Source: Lysobacterales bacterium (lineage in GTDB: Bacteria; Pseudomonadota; Gammaproteobacteria; Xanthomonadales; Xanthomonadaceae). From it: a DNA stretch of 64,000 nucleotides. The notes below the pieces were generated by a model. The model searched no databases. It was not told where the DNA came from and saw only the letters and a list, made by a program, of their open reading frames with translations. Position numbers and translations under genes: made by a program. Below, in pieces: positions 17,723 through 25,728 of this stretch (within the stretch, counting starts at the first letter, position 1; every line of letters begins with the position of its first letter). The stretch covers positions 868,001 through 932,000 of the forward strand of contig JADKCY010000002.1 in assembly GCA_016718605.1 (NCBI GenBank), read 5' to 3'.

Positions 17723-18909
17723 CGATGGAGGCATCACTCCTCGAGCAATTGCTCGCGTCGGCCGAGCGCGCGCAGGGGCGTGGCAGTCGCTACGTGGCGA
17801 GGATCCGCCTGAAGGGCGACCCCGGCTATGCGGGGCTGGGATTTGATGCGCGAGAGGCCTTACATGCGCAGATGCGGATCGCAGAACGGCGTGGTGCAGT
17901 TACTCTGACCTGGAGTCGCTTCGGCGGCGAAGATCGTCGTCTCGACGCCGTGGTGCTCGCGGATATCGAGGCGCTGGCCTCGGTTCTCGGACGACGCTCG
18001 CTTTCGGGCGCCGTCCGCGTGGCATCGGACGCGTTTGCGCCTTGGGTGGAACGTGTGCCGGCGTTGGCCTCGGTGCTGGCGGCCTGGAAAGCCGCAAAGC
18101 GCGTCCGAGGTCATGGACCAGAGAAGCACGCCGACTTCGTTGACGCAGCTCGCGTCGTCGCGCATATGCAGTCGCGCATCGAGGACGCCGTCGTTCGCGC
18201 GGTGAGCATCGACCTCTTCGGTGACTCGAAGCGAATCGAGGAGATCGTGCCCCTCCTAGACGCGTTGACCGCGGAGTCCATCGCCGCAGCGGCGTCGCAC
18301 TGGGAGGACGTGCTTGCGAATCTGGGCTTGCGCAAGGCGCCCTCGCCTTTCCTGCTCGCCGGCCGGGGGCGCGTTCACCTCATCGAGTCCGGGTGGCGAG
18401 ATCTCGCGTACGAATACCTTGCGGTCAGCCCGACCCAGGTCGATGGGTTCGAGGGGATGATCGAGTGGGTGTTGCTGGTCGAGAATCTGACGACTTTCGA
18501 TCTATGCGCCAAGGCGCGGCCTGATCGGGAAGGCGGTTTGGTCCTGTACACGGCGGGGATGCCCTCGCCTTCGTGGCGGCGCGCATGCGAGGCCGTATTG
18601 TCTGGACTCGGAGAGCACATTCCTGTTTACCACTGGGGCGACATCGATGTGGGTGGCTTTCGGATCGCCGCCAGCGTCGCCCGGGCTATCTACCCGCGCA
18701 CTCTGAGGCCGTGGCTGATGGACTCACGGTCGCTGCGCGACATCGCTCGCACCTCGCCGGCGTCCCTTACGGAGAGGCGCAAGATGGCGCGCAGTGCCGG
18801 TCGCGCCGGTTGGCCGGTGCTGGCCGAGCATCTCGCTTCGCCTGCAAGCGTGCTCCTTGAGCAGGAAGCCGTTCCCGTCTGCTTTCCTGCGGTCGCGTTG
18901 CCCTCCTGA
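17719..18909 (+). CDS. jetD: Wadjet nuclease JetD (DUF3322/DUF2220, TOPRIM)
   Basis: 396 residues. The C-terminal part contains the TOPRIM features of JetD: a conserved Glu in LLVENLTTFD and the acidic motif HWGDIDVGGFRIA. The N-terminal part is the DUF3322 arm. JetD is the topoisomerase VI-like nuclease that cuts the plasmid once the SMC motor has stalled. The GTG at 17719 gives a four-base overlap with jetC; an ATG two codons later is also possible. With A, B and C intact this is a complete type I Wadjet system. Confidence 0.87.
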   Translation: MTMEASLLEQLLASAERAQGRGSRYVARIRLKGDPGYAGLGFDAREALHAQMRIAERRGAVTLTWSRFGGEDRRLDAVVLADIEALASVLGRRSLSGAVRVASDAFAPWVERVPALASVLAAWKAAKRVRGHGPEKHADFVDAARVVAHMQSRIEDAVVRAVSIDLFGDSKRIEEIVPLLDALTAESIAAAASHWEDVLANLGLRKAPSPFLLAGRGRVHLIESGWRDLAYEYLAVSPTQVDGFEGMIEWVLLVENLTTFDLCAKARPDREGGLVLYTAGMPSPSWRRACEAVLSGLGEHIPVYHWGDIDVGGFRIAASVARAIYPRTLRPWLMDSRSLRDIARTSPASLTERRKMARSAGRAGWPVLAEHLASPASVLLEQEAVPVCFPAVALPS

Positions 18910-19142
18910 ATGGAGATGGGCTGACCTCCGATTGCGGTTAGCCAAAACGGCCTGACGCGGCCTCGGGGTTCTACCTGGACCAACGAATGGAGCTGGCAGG
19001 CGGAGGGGCCGATGGGGTCTGTCGCGCGCATGTACCGCGACAGGCGAGTTGTAGTGGGCAGGAAAGCCCTTTTTCAACAGCCTGTTAGATAGATCTCTAC
19101 ACCGTGACTGAGCGCGCCTGGCGGACGTTCCGAGCGCGTTCT
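18910..19142. other. Gene-free stretch between jetD and a transposon-like end
   Basis: No credible coding region. It leads into the repeat-bearing end at 19143-19189 and probably represents subterminal DNA of the inner Tn7-like element. Confidence 0.35.
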
Positions 19143-19189
19143 CAGTCCCATATTTAACTAGACAGTCCCATCTTTAAGCGGATTTCACA
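19143..19189 (-). repeat. Tn7-like transposon end (inner), TGTGA terminus with two spaced repeats
   Basis: Read on the minus strand from 19189 the sequence begins TGTGAAATCC. Two 15-base direct repeats, CAGTCCCATATTTAA (19143-19157) and CAGTCCCATCTTTAA (19163-19177), differ at one base and are exactly 20 bases apart. In the outer end at 22388 the ACT cores of the corresponding repeats fall at the same distances from the terminus (24-26 and 44-46). This shared geometry is the evidence that both are ends of related Tn7-family elements. Confidence 0.6.
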
Positions 19190-19194
19190 CCCGG

Positions 19195-19423
19195 CTACCG
19201 GCTGCTTTCCCGGCATCTCGTCACGCGGCCGCTCGCGGTCAAATCAAACGCAGTCAGATCGAGAGCACCGGTTTCGCGCATCTGGCCGTTCAATGTCATC
19301 GGCGTTGACGTAGACGCCGATCCACTCTGGCCGCAGCTCGTCTTGGATGGTGCTCTTCCCCGAGCCATTCGGCCCGGCAAACACGCGAAGTCTAGGTTGC
19401 GCCGGTGCTGCCGGTTCTGTCAC
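19195..19423 (-). pseudogene. Zeta-toxin-like kinase, frameshifted and truncated
   Basis: From a GTG at 19423 that overlaps the antitoxin stop (GTGA), the frame reads RLRVFAGPNGSGKSTIQDEL and VYVNADDIE, the Walker A and following segment of zeta toxins, which phosphorylate peptidoglycan precursors such as UDP-N-acetylglucosamine. After DDIE the expected continuation MRETGALDLTAFDLTA is present but one frame off. Removing one C from the CGGCCAG run near 19290 would restore DDIERQMRETGALDL. The frame then stops at 19195, a few bases from the TGTGA end at 19189, so most of the kinase is missing. It is inactive by any reading. Confidence 0.65.
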
Positions 19424-19698
19424 CGGCTGGGTGCCTTCTTGCTTGGACCGATTTTTCGTCTGAGAACAGTGCCCACACGCATTGGCGTGCTGGCCGGCAG
19501 ATTCTTGATGACGACAGTGTCCTGGCCTCCCGCCTTCCGCAACACAAGCTGGCCGGTTGCCGATTTCATCACCAGCGGGGTGGATCCGTTGGACGTGGCT
19601 CGCAGGTGAGCCGCTTTGCCGGCTTTCGCGGCCAGCTGCGGAATCTGCGATTCCGCTGTCCGCATTGCGTCTTCGTCGAGTCTGGTAATACGGCCCAT
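19420..19698 (-). CDS. Antitoxin-like small protein of a zeta-type TA module
   Basis: 92 residues beginning MGRITRLDEDAMRTAESQIP. It contains KSATGQLVLRKAGGQDTVV and ends basic (LRRKIGPSKKAPSR). Proteins with this start and a short GQLV-like segment often precede genes for zeta-toxin-like P-loop kinases, and here the stop overlaps the toxin start by four bases. The role as antitoxin is inferred from this arrangement. Because the toxin is broken the gene is probably a relic, though its own frame is intact. Confidence 0.6.
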   Translation of the reverse strand: MGRITRLDEDAMRTAESQIPQLAAKAGKAAHLRATSNGSTPLVMKSATGQLVLRKAGGQDTVVIKNLPASTPMRVGTVLRRKIGPSKKAPSR

Positions 19699-19781
19699 GA
19701 TTACCCATCCTGATTCAAACGGTTGCCGACCATTCTGCTACGGAACCGACATGGACGCACGATCCCAAGGGGGTGTCGAAC

Positions 19782-20432
19782 CTACCTTGGCGCCGACGGC
19801 ACCCGGAACTCGGTCCCCATGGCACGCGCTCGAAGGCGATCCAGAACACGGAGGCGCTTTCCATACTGGTGATGATCGTCAATCTGATCAAGGAATCTTC
19901 GCGTCTGCCACGGCCAAATGATTCCGGCGTGGCGCGGGTGATCGGGGCGGGGGTGAAGCAGGCGCGCATCGGACAGGAACAGTTGGTGAGTACCTGGATA
20001 CAGGATGGTTTGCCAATACCGAATTTCGCTCACTGCGGCTCTTTCCAAACCGGTGTTCGGCTCCTCCGGAAATACATGAAAGGCAACCGGTGCGTCGAGC
20101 CCGGGACACGAAGGCACGCCTTGGCCAAATGGCACGCCCACAAACGCAGCGTGTTGCCCGCGAAACTCGAATACAAGCAGAACCTCATCACCTCGCGCCA
20201 GGTCTGGCCGAGGCCACCCAACGCTGAAGTTTGCGTGCCGCTCCGTATCCAAGCCAAAGATCGTTCGGCTGCGCAGGATTCTCACCGCGCTGTGGAACGT
20301 GGTCAGGTGTAAGAGCCGAGAGAAACAGCTCTGTAGATGGCCTGGGAGCGGCTTACAGTAGATTCTGCGTCCGGTTTCGCTCTCAACCGCCCCGGCTTTC
20401 GTGGAGGCCGTTTGGATTAAGTCATGCCTCAT
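19782..20432 (-). CDS. Hypothetical protein in the comM-proximal operon
   Basis: Up to 216 residues. The core (HLTTFHSAVRILRSRTIFG, RHANFSVGWPRPDLARGDEV, LLVFEFRGQHAAFVGVPFGQ, RYWQTILYPGTHQLFL) is clearly protein-like and follows the pattern of small uncharacterised proteins that start with a Thr-x-x-x-Ala-x-x-Ile-Leu strand-helix element, faintly like ADP-ribosyltransferase folds. That fold suggestion is speculative. The gene follows the TnsE-like gene by 51 bases in the same direction. The first 40 residues look unreliable and the true start may be further in. A plus-strand frame over the same bases was judged a shadow. Confidence 0.5.
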   Translation of the reverse strand: MRHDLIQTASTKAGAVESETGRRIYCKPLPGHLQSCFSRLLHLTTFHSAVRILRSRTIFGLDTERHANFSVGWPRPDLARGDEVLLVFEFRGQHAAFVGVPFGQGVPSCPGLDAPVAFHVFPEEPNTGLERAAVSEIRYWQTILYPGTHQLFLSDARLLHPRPDHPRHAGIIWPWQTRRFLDQIDDHHQYGKRLRVLDRLRARAMGTEFRVPSAPR

Positions 20433-20483
20433 TCTTCGCCTGCAAGATCACCCGACGCCGCCAATGAAAAAAAGCTCTAAACT

Positions 20484-22301
20484 TCACCGTTGCGAACTGA
20501 AATCCGATAAATCTACATGCGCTCGAAGGGCGCCTGCCTGCTCAAATCGACTAGCATTCTGAGCGATCACCGACAATGCACGGACTTCGTTCAAGCGCCT
20601 ACTTTCATTCAGGCTTTTCCTACCAATGTAACTATGAATCCACAACCCCACCGAAGCCACCCCTGTTCGCGCGACAATCTCTTCAGCCTTTGGCCAAACA
20701 CCTCGATTCAACGCAGCAACTTCAAGGATCTGATAAATACTCTCAGCCAGATCAGGCGCTGAAACACTGAACACCATGGATCGAAATCCACCACCACTCT
20801 GGTCGACTTCAATGTCAAGCCAATAGGTTGCGCTTCCTCTGTAGTGAATTTCACACAAAAGCGCACTGCGGAGCCTCTTATTTTTACGGCCAAGATAGCA
20901 GAAACCCGGGGGCTTCTTGGCACCGCTCACTTTGGTTGGGAAGTGCCATACCGGAAGACCACCAACAACGAGCCTGGGTTTCGGGTGGGGAACACATTTC
21001 CAATGCTCAATTTCTCCGTCCGCTCTTAGCCGATCCAACATATCCACCACTTCTACAAAACGGAGACTGGCGTCGCGTCGATCCTGTGAATAGGTAGCAG
21101 GACCTGAACTGGATTCGCCGTACCACTCCGTTCCAGCAGCGACACTGGTCAAGCAGCGCTCCTGACGATCAACAGATGCCCCGGCATAGATAAAGCTCTC
21201 TAGTTTCTCCTCTTTCTTGAGGCTTGGTAGATTGCACCACTGCATCGAAGGTAGAGAGAAAGTCGTTGATGCAGCGTATGCGGAAGGGTCTTCCATTGAG
21301 TTCGCATTGATGAAACCGTCGATGTCAGCGCTGGGTTCAGTCCCTCTTTTTGAATATGGCTTTGGTTTTTCTACGGGTGTCTGGATAACGCCTTTTTCGC
21401 CGCTATTCGTGCGCTGATAGACCGTTTCTATATCAACCGGCCAATTCATGCTACTTATCTGCAGCGCAAGGAATTTTCGCGGATCGCTATCAAGCCAAAT
21501 CCCCCGGACTTGCAGCTTGAGTTTTGAGATATTGAAGGGCATAGGCACCTTCATGTAGCCAGGACCATCGCTCTCCAAGAACGTTGTGTAGATTCCATTT
21601 GCACCTTCCCTGCCCGCGTCGCTGAGGCAGAGATTCGCGAGCACATGTGCGAACTTGTCCTGCGTTTTTGTACGCAGAACGATCTGCCAACGTCCGTCGG
21701 CTCTCACTCCGGTGTTGGTGGGCTCGATGACTCGGGACTTTGTGATCTCCCAGGGACCAGAGGTCAATGCAATCGCAGCTCCCGAAAAGGGCGCATACAT
21801 CGTGCGGAACACCTCGTGGCAAGGCAACACCAAAGTTGTGTCACTGGACGCAACAACGACTGCATGGCTCCTCAAGCAGCCAGCCAGATCGTAATCTCTG
21901 CGGTTGATGACCCGGTAGGGATACGTCCACCACTTCGGTTTCCTAGCGAGTTCATCCATGACGCCGAGTGTTTCCAACCGAACAGCTAGGTCATTGATCT
22001 GCATTGTTTCAAGTGGCAAGCTCGCAACTTCCACTCCGTCCCTGAAAACAGTACCAAGTACAAGACGTGGGATGTACCCGGTGAATAGTCGGATCGCTCG
22101 AGTTTGAGTGCTAGATGCAGCGACCTGTCTTAAATCAAGGCTACGAACATCGTCTAAGGAAACGTCAAGAAGACTGACGAAAACGGTGACACTCGGGGTC
22201 GCAGTGCCCCTGTGAGGAAGGAAGTACCGATCCACCCAGCGGATCCACCAAAGTCGGCCGTCCCTGGGAAACTCCTCCAAACGATCAACACCTTGCGACA
22301 C
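20484..22301 (-). CDS. Large uncharacterised protein, possibly TnsE-like, at the island edge
   Basis: 605 residues, not confidently recognised. Two stretches match the pattern I remember from Tn7 TnsE: TTLVLPCHEVFRTMYAPFSG (TnsE has a similar HIPQLELARSLF segment), and the C-terminal part with ALLCEIHYRGSATYWLDIEV followed by FSVSAPDL. A central KLKLQVRGIWLDSDP segment also resembles TnsE. TnsE directs Tn7 to replicating DNA through the sliding clamp. The gene starts 87 bases inside the outer transposon end and is transcribed inward, the place where core transposition genes lie in Tn7 relatives. If not TnsE it is an unknown cargo gene. GC content appears lower than in the core genes. Confidence 0.5.
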   Translation of the reverse strand: MSQGVDRLEEFPRDGRLWWIRWVDRYFLPHRGTATPSVTVFVSLLDVSLDDVRSLDLRQVAASSTQTRAIRLFTGYIPRLVLGTVFRDGVEVASLPLETMQINDLAVRLETLGVMDELARKPKWWTYPYRVINRRDYDLAGCLRSHAVVVASSDTTLVLPCHEVFRTMYAPFSGAAIALTSGPWEITKSRVIEPTNTGVRADGRWQIVLRTKTQDKFAHVLANLCLSDAGREGANGIYTTFLESDGPGYMKVPMPFNISKLKLQVRGIWLDSDPRKFLALQISSMNWPVDIETVYQRTNSGEKGVIQTPVEKPKPYSKRGTEPSADIDGFINANSMEDPSAYAASTTFSLPSMQWCNLPSLKKEEKLESFIYAGASVDRQERCLTSVAAGTEWYGESSSGPATYSQDRRDASLRFVEVVDMLDRLRADGEIEHWKCVPHPKPRLVVGGLPVWHFPTKVSGAKKPPGFCYLGRKNKRLRSALLCEIHYRGSATYWLDIEVDQSGGGFRSMVFSVSAPDLAESIYQILEVAALNRGVWPKAEEIVARTGVASVGLWIHSYIGRKSLNESRRLNEVRALSVIAQNASRFEQAGALRAHVDLSDFSSQR

Positions 22302-22318
22302 GAGCCGGACCCCAAGCT

Positions 22319-22388
22319 ATAGACAGTCCAGCCGACTATGCCAGTTCGCTATTTTGTTGTGTAGTCCGGTTTATTGATGGAACTCACA
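22319..22388 (-). repeat. Outer Tn7-like transposon end at the comM junction
   Basis: Read on the minus strand from 22388 the sequence begins TGTGAGTTCC. Repeats with ACT cores lie 24-26, 44-46 and 62-64 bases from the terminus (plus-strand AGT at 22363, 22343 and 22325); the first two have A-rich flanks (AATAAACCGGACT and AAAATAGCGAACT). Base 22389 onward is comM. The five bases outside, CCCGC at 22389-22393, are the candidate target-site duplication. The other copy should flank the left end of the island, beyond this window. Confidence 0.6.
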
Positions 22389-23240
22389 CCCGCCACCGAC
22401 CAAAGCCACACCCGACGCCGTATGGTGCGGCGCGCGGTAGGCGGGCACGCGCCAACGATAGGCATCGATTCCACCATGACTGATGGAACGCACCGCCGCT
22501 GCTTCAAGAGCCTGCGATTCATCCAACAAGGGCAACAGACTAGGCAAGCGTTGCGCAAGCATGGATTTTCCGCTACCCGGTGGACCACTCATCAGGAGGT
22601 TATGACCACCTGCAGCCGCCACTTCCAACGCACGTCTTGCGGCCACCTGCCCACGCACATCGGCGAGATCCGGCATGGCCCCAAGGGTTCCGCGGTCCTG
22701 ATCAATCGGCTCGGAGCGCGGCAAGCATGTCTCGCCACGCAAAAAGGCGCACACCTCCAGCAGGGTGCTCGCCGTGCGCGCCTCTGCAGTCGCCGCCAGT
22801 GCCGCTTCATCGGCGTTTCCGCTCGGCAAAACCATGCCCCGACCTTGCTGTCCGGCAGCGATCACCGCAGGCAAGGCGCCGTGCACGGCGCGTAGCTCGC
22901 CAGTCAACGCCAACTCACCGAGAAACTCATGGCTCGCCAGCACATCGCTGGGTAACTGTCCCGAGGCCGCGAGAATACCCAGCGCGATCGGCAGGTCGAA
23001 GCGGCCACCGTCCTTGGGCAAGTCGGCGGGTGCCAAATTTACCGTGATGCGTCGCTGCGGCATGTCGAAGTGCGCGCAAAGTAGTGCGGCGCGCACGCGA
23101 TCTTTGCTCTCTTTGACGGCCGTTTCCGGCAAGCCCACGATGGACATTCCTGGCAATCCGCCGGAAAGATGGACTTCCACCTGCACTGGCGGTGCGGAGA
23201 CGCCGTACTGGGCACGGCTATGCACGACTGCCAGTGACAT
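22371..23240 (-). pseudogene. comM: comM (YifB family AAA ATPase), 5' half, interrupted by the island
   Basis: The minus-strand frame from ATG 23240 gives a typical ComM N-terminus (MSLAVVHSRAQYGVSAP), the segment LPGMSIVGLPETAVKESKDR, Walker A GPPGSGKSM and FRAPHHTAS-like YRAPHHTASGVALVGGG. Here it leaves the family: intact ComM continues with SxPRPGEISLAHxGVLFLDE, which includes Walker B. Instead the frame runs into the TGTGA transposon end and stops at 22371 after 289 residues of an expected 500 or so. ComM is a helicase that extends branch migration during natural transformation, so this strain should be reduced in transformation unless another copy exists. The codons from 22389 to 23240 are genuine comM. 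Confidence 0.9.
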
Positions 23241-23250
23241 GATTCGCCAC

Positions 23251-23535
23251 TCAGTTGCGAGTGTCGCTGCCCGGCGCGCGCGGCAGCGCGACATCCAGAC
23301 GGGACTCCAGATCCATCAGCACGCGTTCCAGCAGGGCGAGCTTCTCGCGAGTGCGCAACAACACCGCGCGCTGCACGTCGAATTCCTCACGCGTCACCAG
23401 ATCGAGCTTGGCGAATCCGGCCTGCAGCGCAGCCTTCATGTTCTTTTCAACATCAACTCGGGCTTGATCCATGCCTGGCGGCAGCAGATCGGTCAGCCGT
23501 TGTGCCAGATCATCCAGTGACTTCATGCCAATCAT
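23251..23535 (-). CDS. ubiK: Ubiquinone biosynthesis accessory factor UbiK (BMFP domain)
   Basis: 94 residues, a small coiled-coil protein of the UbiK/YqiC family. The sequence LDDLAQRLTDLLPPGM, the segment LVTREEFDVQRAVLLRTREK and a heptad-like ALLERVLMDLESRL tail are typical. In Enterobacteria UbiK trimerises and helps the aerobic hydroxylation steps of ubiquinone synthesis by binding UbiJ. The gene lies ten bases upstream of the comM start in the same direction, an arrangement usual for this order. A start three codons later (MKSLDD) is possible. Confidence 0.88.
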   Translation of the reverse strand: MIGMKSLDDLAQRLTDLLPPGMDQARVDVEKNMKAALQAGFAKLDLVTREEFDVQRAVLLRTREKLALLERVLMDLESRLDVALPRAPGSDTRN

Positions 23536-23694
23536 GTGTAGGGTCCAAAGTGCGGGTGTGAAGCCAGTCTAACGAGGCAAACTGCGCGACGCTGTCAGTC
23601 GCAGGCGGGGATGCAGGTAGGAATTTTCCTACATCCTGCCCTGCACTGCCTCTCCTTGCCGCTATGCTTGTGTCTCCCTGCTGGAGTCACTCGC

Positions 23695-24033
23695 ATGAAA
23701 ATGGTCACTGCCATCATCAAGCCTTTCAAGCTCGACGACGTTCGTGAAGCCTTGTCGGAGATCGGCGTCAGTGGCGTGACGGTCGGTGAGGTCAAAGGCT
23801 TCGGGCGACAGAAAGGCCATACCGAGCTGTACCGTGGTGCCGAATACGTGGTCGACTTCCTGCCCAAAGTGCGGATTGAAGTCGCCGTCGGTGAAGAGAT
23901 GCTGGATCGCGTGCTGGAAGCCATCCGCAACGCAGCCAACAGCGGCAAGATCGGTGACGGCAAAATTTTCGTACACACTTTGGATCAGGTCATCCGCATC
24001 CGCACCGGTGAAACAGGTCCGGACGCGCTGTAA
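23695..24033 (+). CDS. glnB: PII nitrogen regulatory protein
   Basis: 112 residues, full length for a PII protein (MKMVTAIIKPFKLDDVREAL). The T-loop (GRQKGHTELYRGAEYVVDFL) contains Tyr51, the uridylylation site, and the C-terminal signature KIFVHTLDQVIRIRTGE is intact. PII trimers sense 2-oxoglutarate, ATP/ADP and glutamine and control nitrogen metabolism. An ammonium transporter gene, usual beside glnK, is absent here, so glnB is as likely a name as glnK. The gene converges with the SulP transporter and is divergent from ubiK. Confidence 0.9.
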   Translation: MKMVTAIIKPFKLDDVREALSEIGVSGVTVGEVKGFGRQKGHTELYRGAEYVVDFLPKVRIEVAVGEEMLDRVLEAIRNAANSGKIGDGKIFVHTLDQVIRIRTGETGPDAL

Positions 24034-24040
24034 GCAGCGT

Positions 24041-25723
24041 TCAGTGGTTGCTCTCGGTGCGTTGCAGAACCGCCTCTGCCATCTCGATGGCGCGGTCAAA
24101 ATTGCCCGCAAAGCCGACGAAGTTGGGGTGTTTCCCGAAGTCCATGCCACGCAAGACTTCTCGCGGCTGATCCTGCATGCCGGACAGAATCACGGCAGTG
24201 CCCTGCGCCTGACAGCGATCCAGAAAATCCTCCAGCGCCGTCACGCCTGAGGCATCAATCAAGGGCACCTGCCCCATACGCAGGATGAACACGCGCGGTG
24301 CTTCGCGCTGTTGATCCAGCACGGCATCCAGACGGTTGGCGACCGCAAAGAACAATGGTCCGTAAAAGCGATAGGCGTCGGTGTGTGGCGGCAGCTTGGC
24401 GCGTTGATCTGGGTCATCGCCAGTTTCGTCGCCTCCCTGCACAGGAAGATCGACGTGACTCTGGATCGCAACGACCTCGCTCATGCGGTGCATGAACAGG
24501 AATGCTGCCAGTACGATGCCCGCTTCGATGGCGACTGTGAGGTCAAACGCCACCGTCAACACGAAGGTCACCAGCAAGACAATGCGATCACCAGCGGGCG
24601 CGCGCATCAAATGGCGGAAACGATGAATTTCACTCATGTTCCAAGCCACCATCAGTAGCACTGCCGCGAGCGCGGGCAATGGTACGTAGCGCATCAAGGG
24701 TGCGAGCAGCAGCATGAAAGCCAATAGGATGACCGCATGCAGCATGCCAGCCACGGGCGTTCTGGCACCGGCGCGGATATTCGTCGCCGTGCGTGCAAGC
24801 GCCCCCGTTGCAGGCAGACCGCCGATCAATGCCGATGCGGTATTGGCGATCCCCTGCGCCACCAACTCCACATTGGAACGATGACGACCACCCGTCATGC
24901 CATCGGCGACGACAGCGGAAAGCAGCGACTCGACGCCCGCCAAAAATGCAATGGTCAAGGCTGAAGGCAGCAATTCCGCAGTGCGCTCAAAGGGGATGTC
25001 TGGAAACGCCAGCGCCGGCAATGCGGATGGCAATTCCCCGAAGGTGCTGCCAATTGTTGCCACCGGCAGCCACAGGCCCAGCAATCCCCCGACGACGACG
25101 ACCAACAACAACGAAGGCCATGCCGGTCGATAACGCTTCAGCGCGACAATCAGCACCAGACCGAGCAAGGTCATGAACGCAGCCCAAGGATTGAGACCCG
25201 TGGCGTGTCCGGCATACGCCTGCCATCGTTCAATGAACTCCGCGGGTACCTGCGCAATCGGCAAGCCCAGAGCGTCCTTGATCTGACTGCTGAAGATGGA
25301 AACGGCAATTCCAGCGGTAAAGCCGGTGATCACAGGCTGCGGCATGTAGCGCATCAACGCCCCGATGCGCAAAAAGCCGGCAGCGATCAGGATCAATCCG
25401 GCAAGCAGCGTGCAAAGAATGAGGCCCTCGTATCCGAAACGATCAATGACGTTGAAAACCACCGGGATGAAGGCCGCCGTGGGGCCCCCAATCTGGACTC
25501 GGGAGCCGCCAAGAGCGGAGACCAGAAATCCCGCAACGATCGCTGTGTGCAAGCCACGCTCCGGCGTCGTTCCTGAAGCAATCGCCAGTGCCATCGCCAA
25601 GGGCAAGGCGACAACTGCAACGGTCAATCCCGCAATCAGATCCGCACGGAATCCCTGCAAACCGTAGCCGCGGCGGAGCACGCTGAAAAGTTTTGGCGTG
25701 AACTCGCGCAGGATCGGAGACAT
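24041..25723 (-). CDS. SulP family inorganic anion transporter with STAS domain
   Basis: 560 residues from ATG 25723. The N-terminal 400 residues form a hydrophobic transporter core with SulP signatures (AGLTVAVVALPLAMALAIASG, GGPTAAFIPVV). The C-terminal 110 residues form a STAS domain (FILRMGQVPLIDASGVTALE). SulP proteins take up sulfate, bicarbonate or other anions; the substrate cannot be told from the sequence. The gene begins five bases after the stop of the lipoprotein gene, so the two are likely cotranscribed. An upstream extension in the same frame overlaps the lipoprotein gene and is not credible. Confidence 0.88.
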   Translation of the reverse strand: MSPILREFTPKLFSVLRRGYGLQGFRADLIAGLTVAVVALPLAMALAIASGTTPERGLHTAIVAGFLVSALGGSRVQIGGPTAAFIPVVFNVIDRFGYEGLILCTLLAGLILIAAGFLRIGALMRYMPQPVITGFTAGIAVSIFSSQIKDALGLPIAQVPAEFIERWQAYAGHATGLNPWAAFMTLLGLVLIVALKRYRPAWPSLLLVVVVGGLLGLWLPVATIGSTFGELPSALPALAFPDIPFERTAELLPSALTIAFLAGVESLLSAVVADGMTGGRHRSNVELVAQGIANTASALIGGLPATGALARTATNIRAGARTPVAGMLHAVILLAFMLLLAPLMRYVPLPALAAVLLMVAWNMSEIHRFRHLMRAPAGDRIVLLVTFVLTVAFDLTVAIEAGIVLAAFLFMHRMSEVVAIQSHVDLPVQGGDETGDDPDQRAKLPPHTDAYRFYGPLFFAVANRLDAVLDQQREAPRVFILRMGQVPLIDASGVTALEDFLDRCQAQGTAVILSGMQDQPREVLRGMDFGKHPNFVGFAGNFDRAIEMAEAVLQRTESNH

Positions 25724-25728
25724 GCCGG

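Larger units (their letters stand above)
1..22388. mobile_element. Right-hand part of a Tn7-like genomic island inserted in comM (left end outside window)
   Basis: The island is inferred from three things seen. The minus-strand comM gene stops being comM-like at 22389, directly after its Val-Gly-Gly-Gly codons. The foreign DNA then starts TGTGA and carries repeats spaced like Tn7-family transposase sites. Almost every gene to the left is a defence or toxin-antitoxin gene. From family knowledge, AbaR/Tn6022-type Tn7-like elements insert in comM, and their target duplication as I recall it (ACCGC) corresponds to the same Gly codons; here the adjacent five bases are CCCGC. No transposase core genes (tnsA, tnsB, tnsC, tniQ) are inside the window; they would have to lie to the left. 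A second similar end at 19189 suggests the island is composite. Confidence 0.7.

Noticed and set aside
19773..20312. Plus-strand frame of 179 codons
   Set aside because: The minus-strand frame on the same bases gives better protein-like sequence and continues the operon direction of its neighbours.
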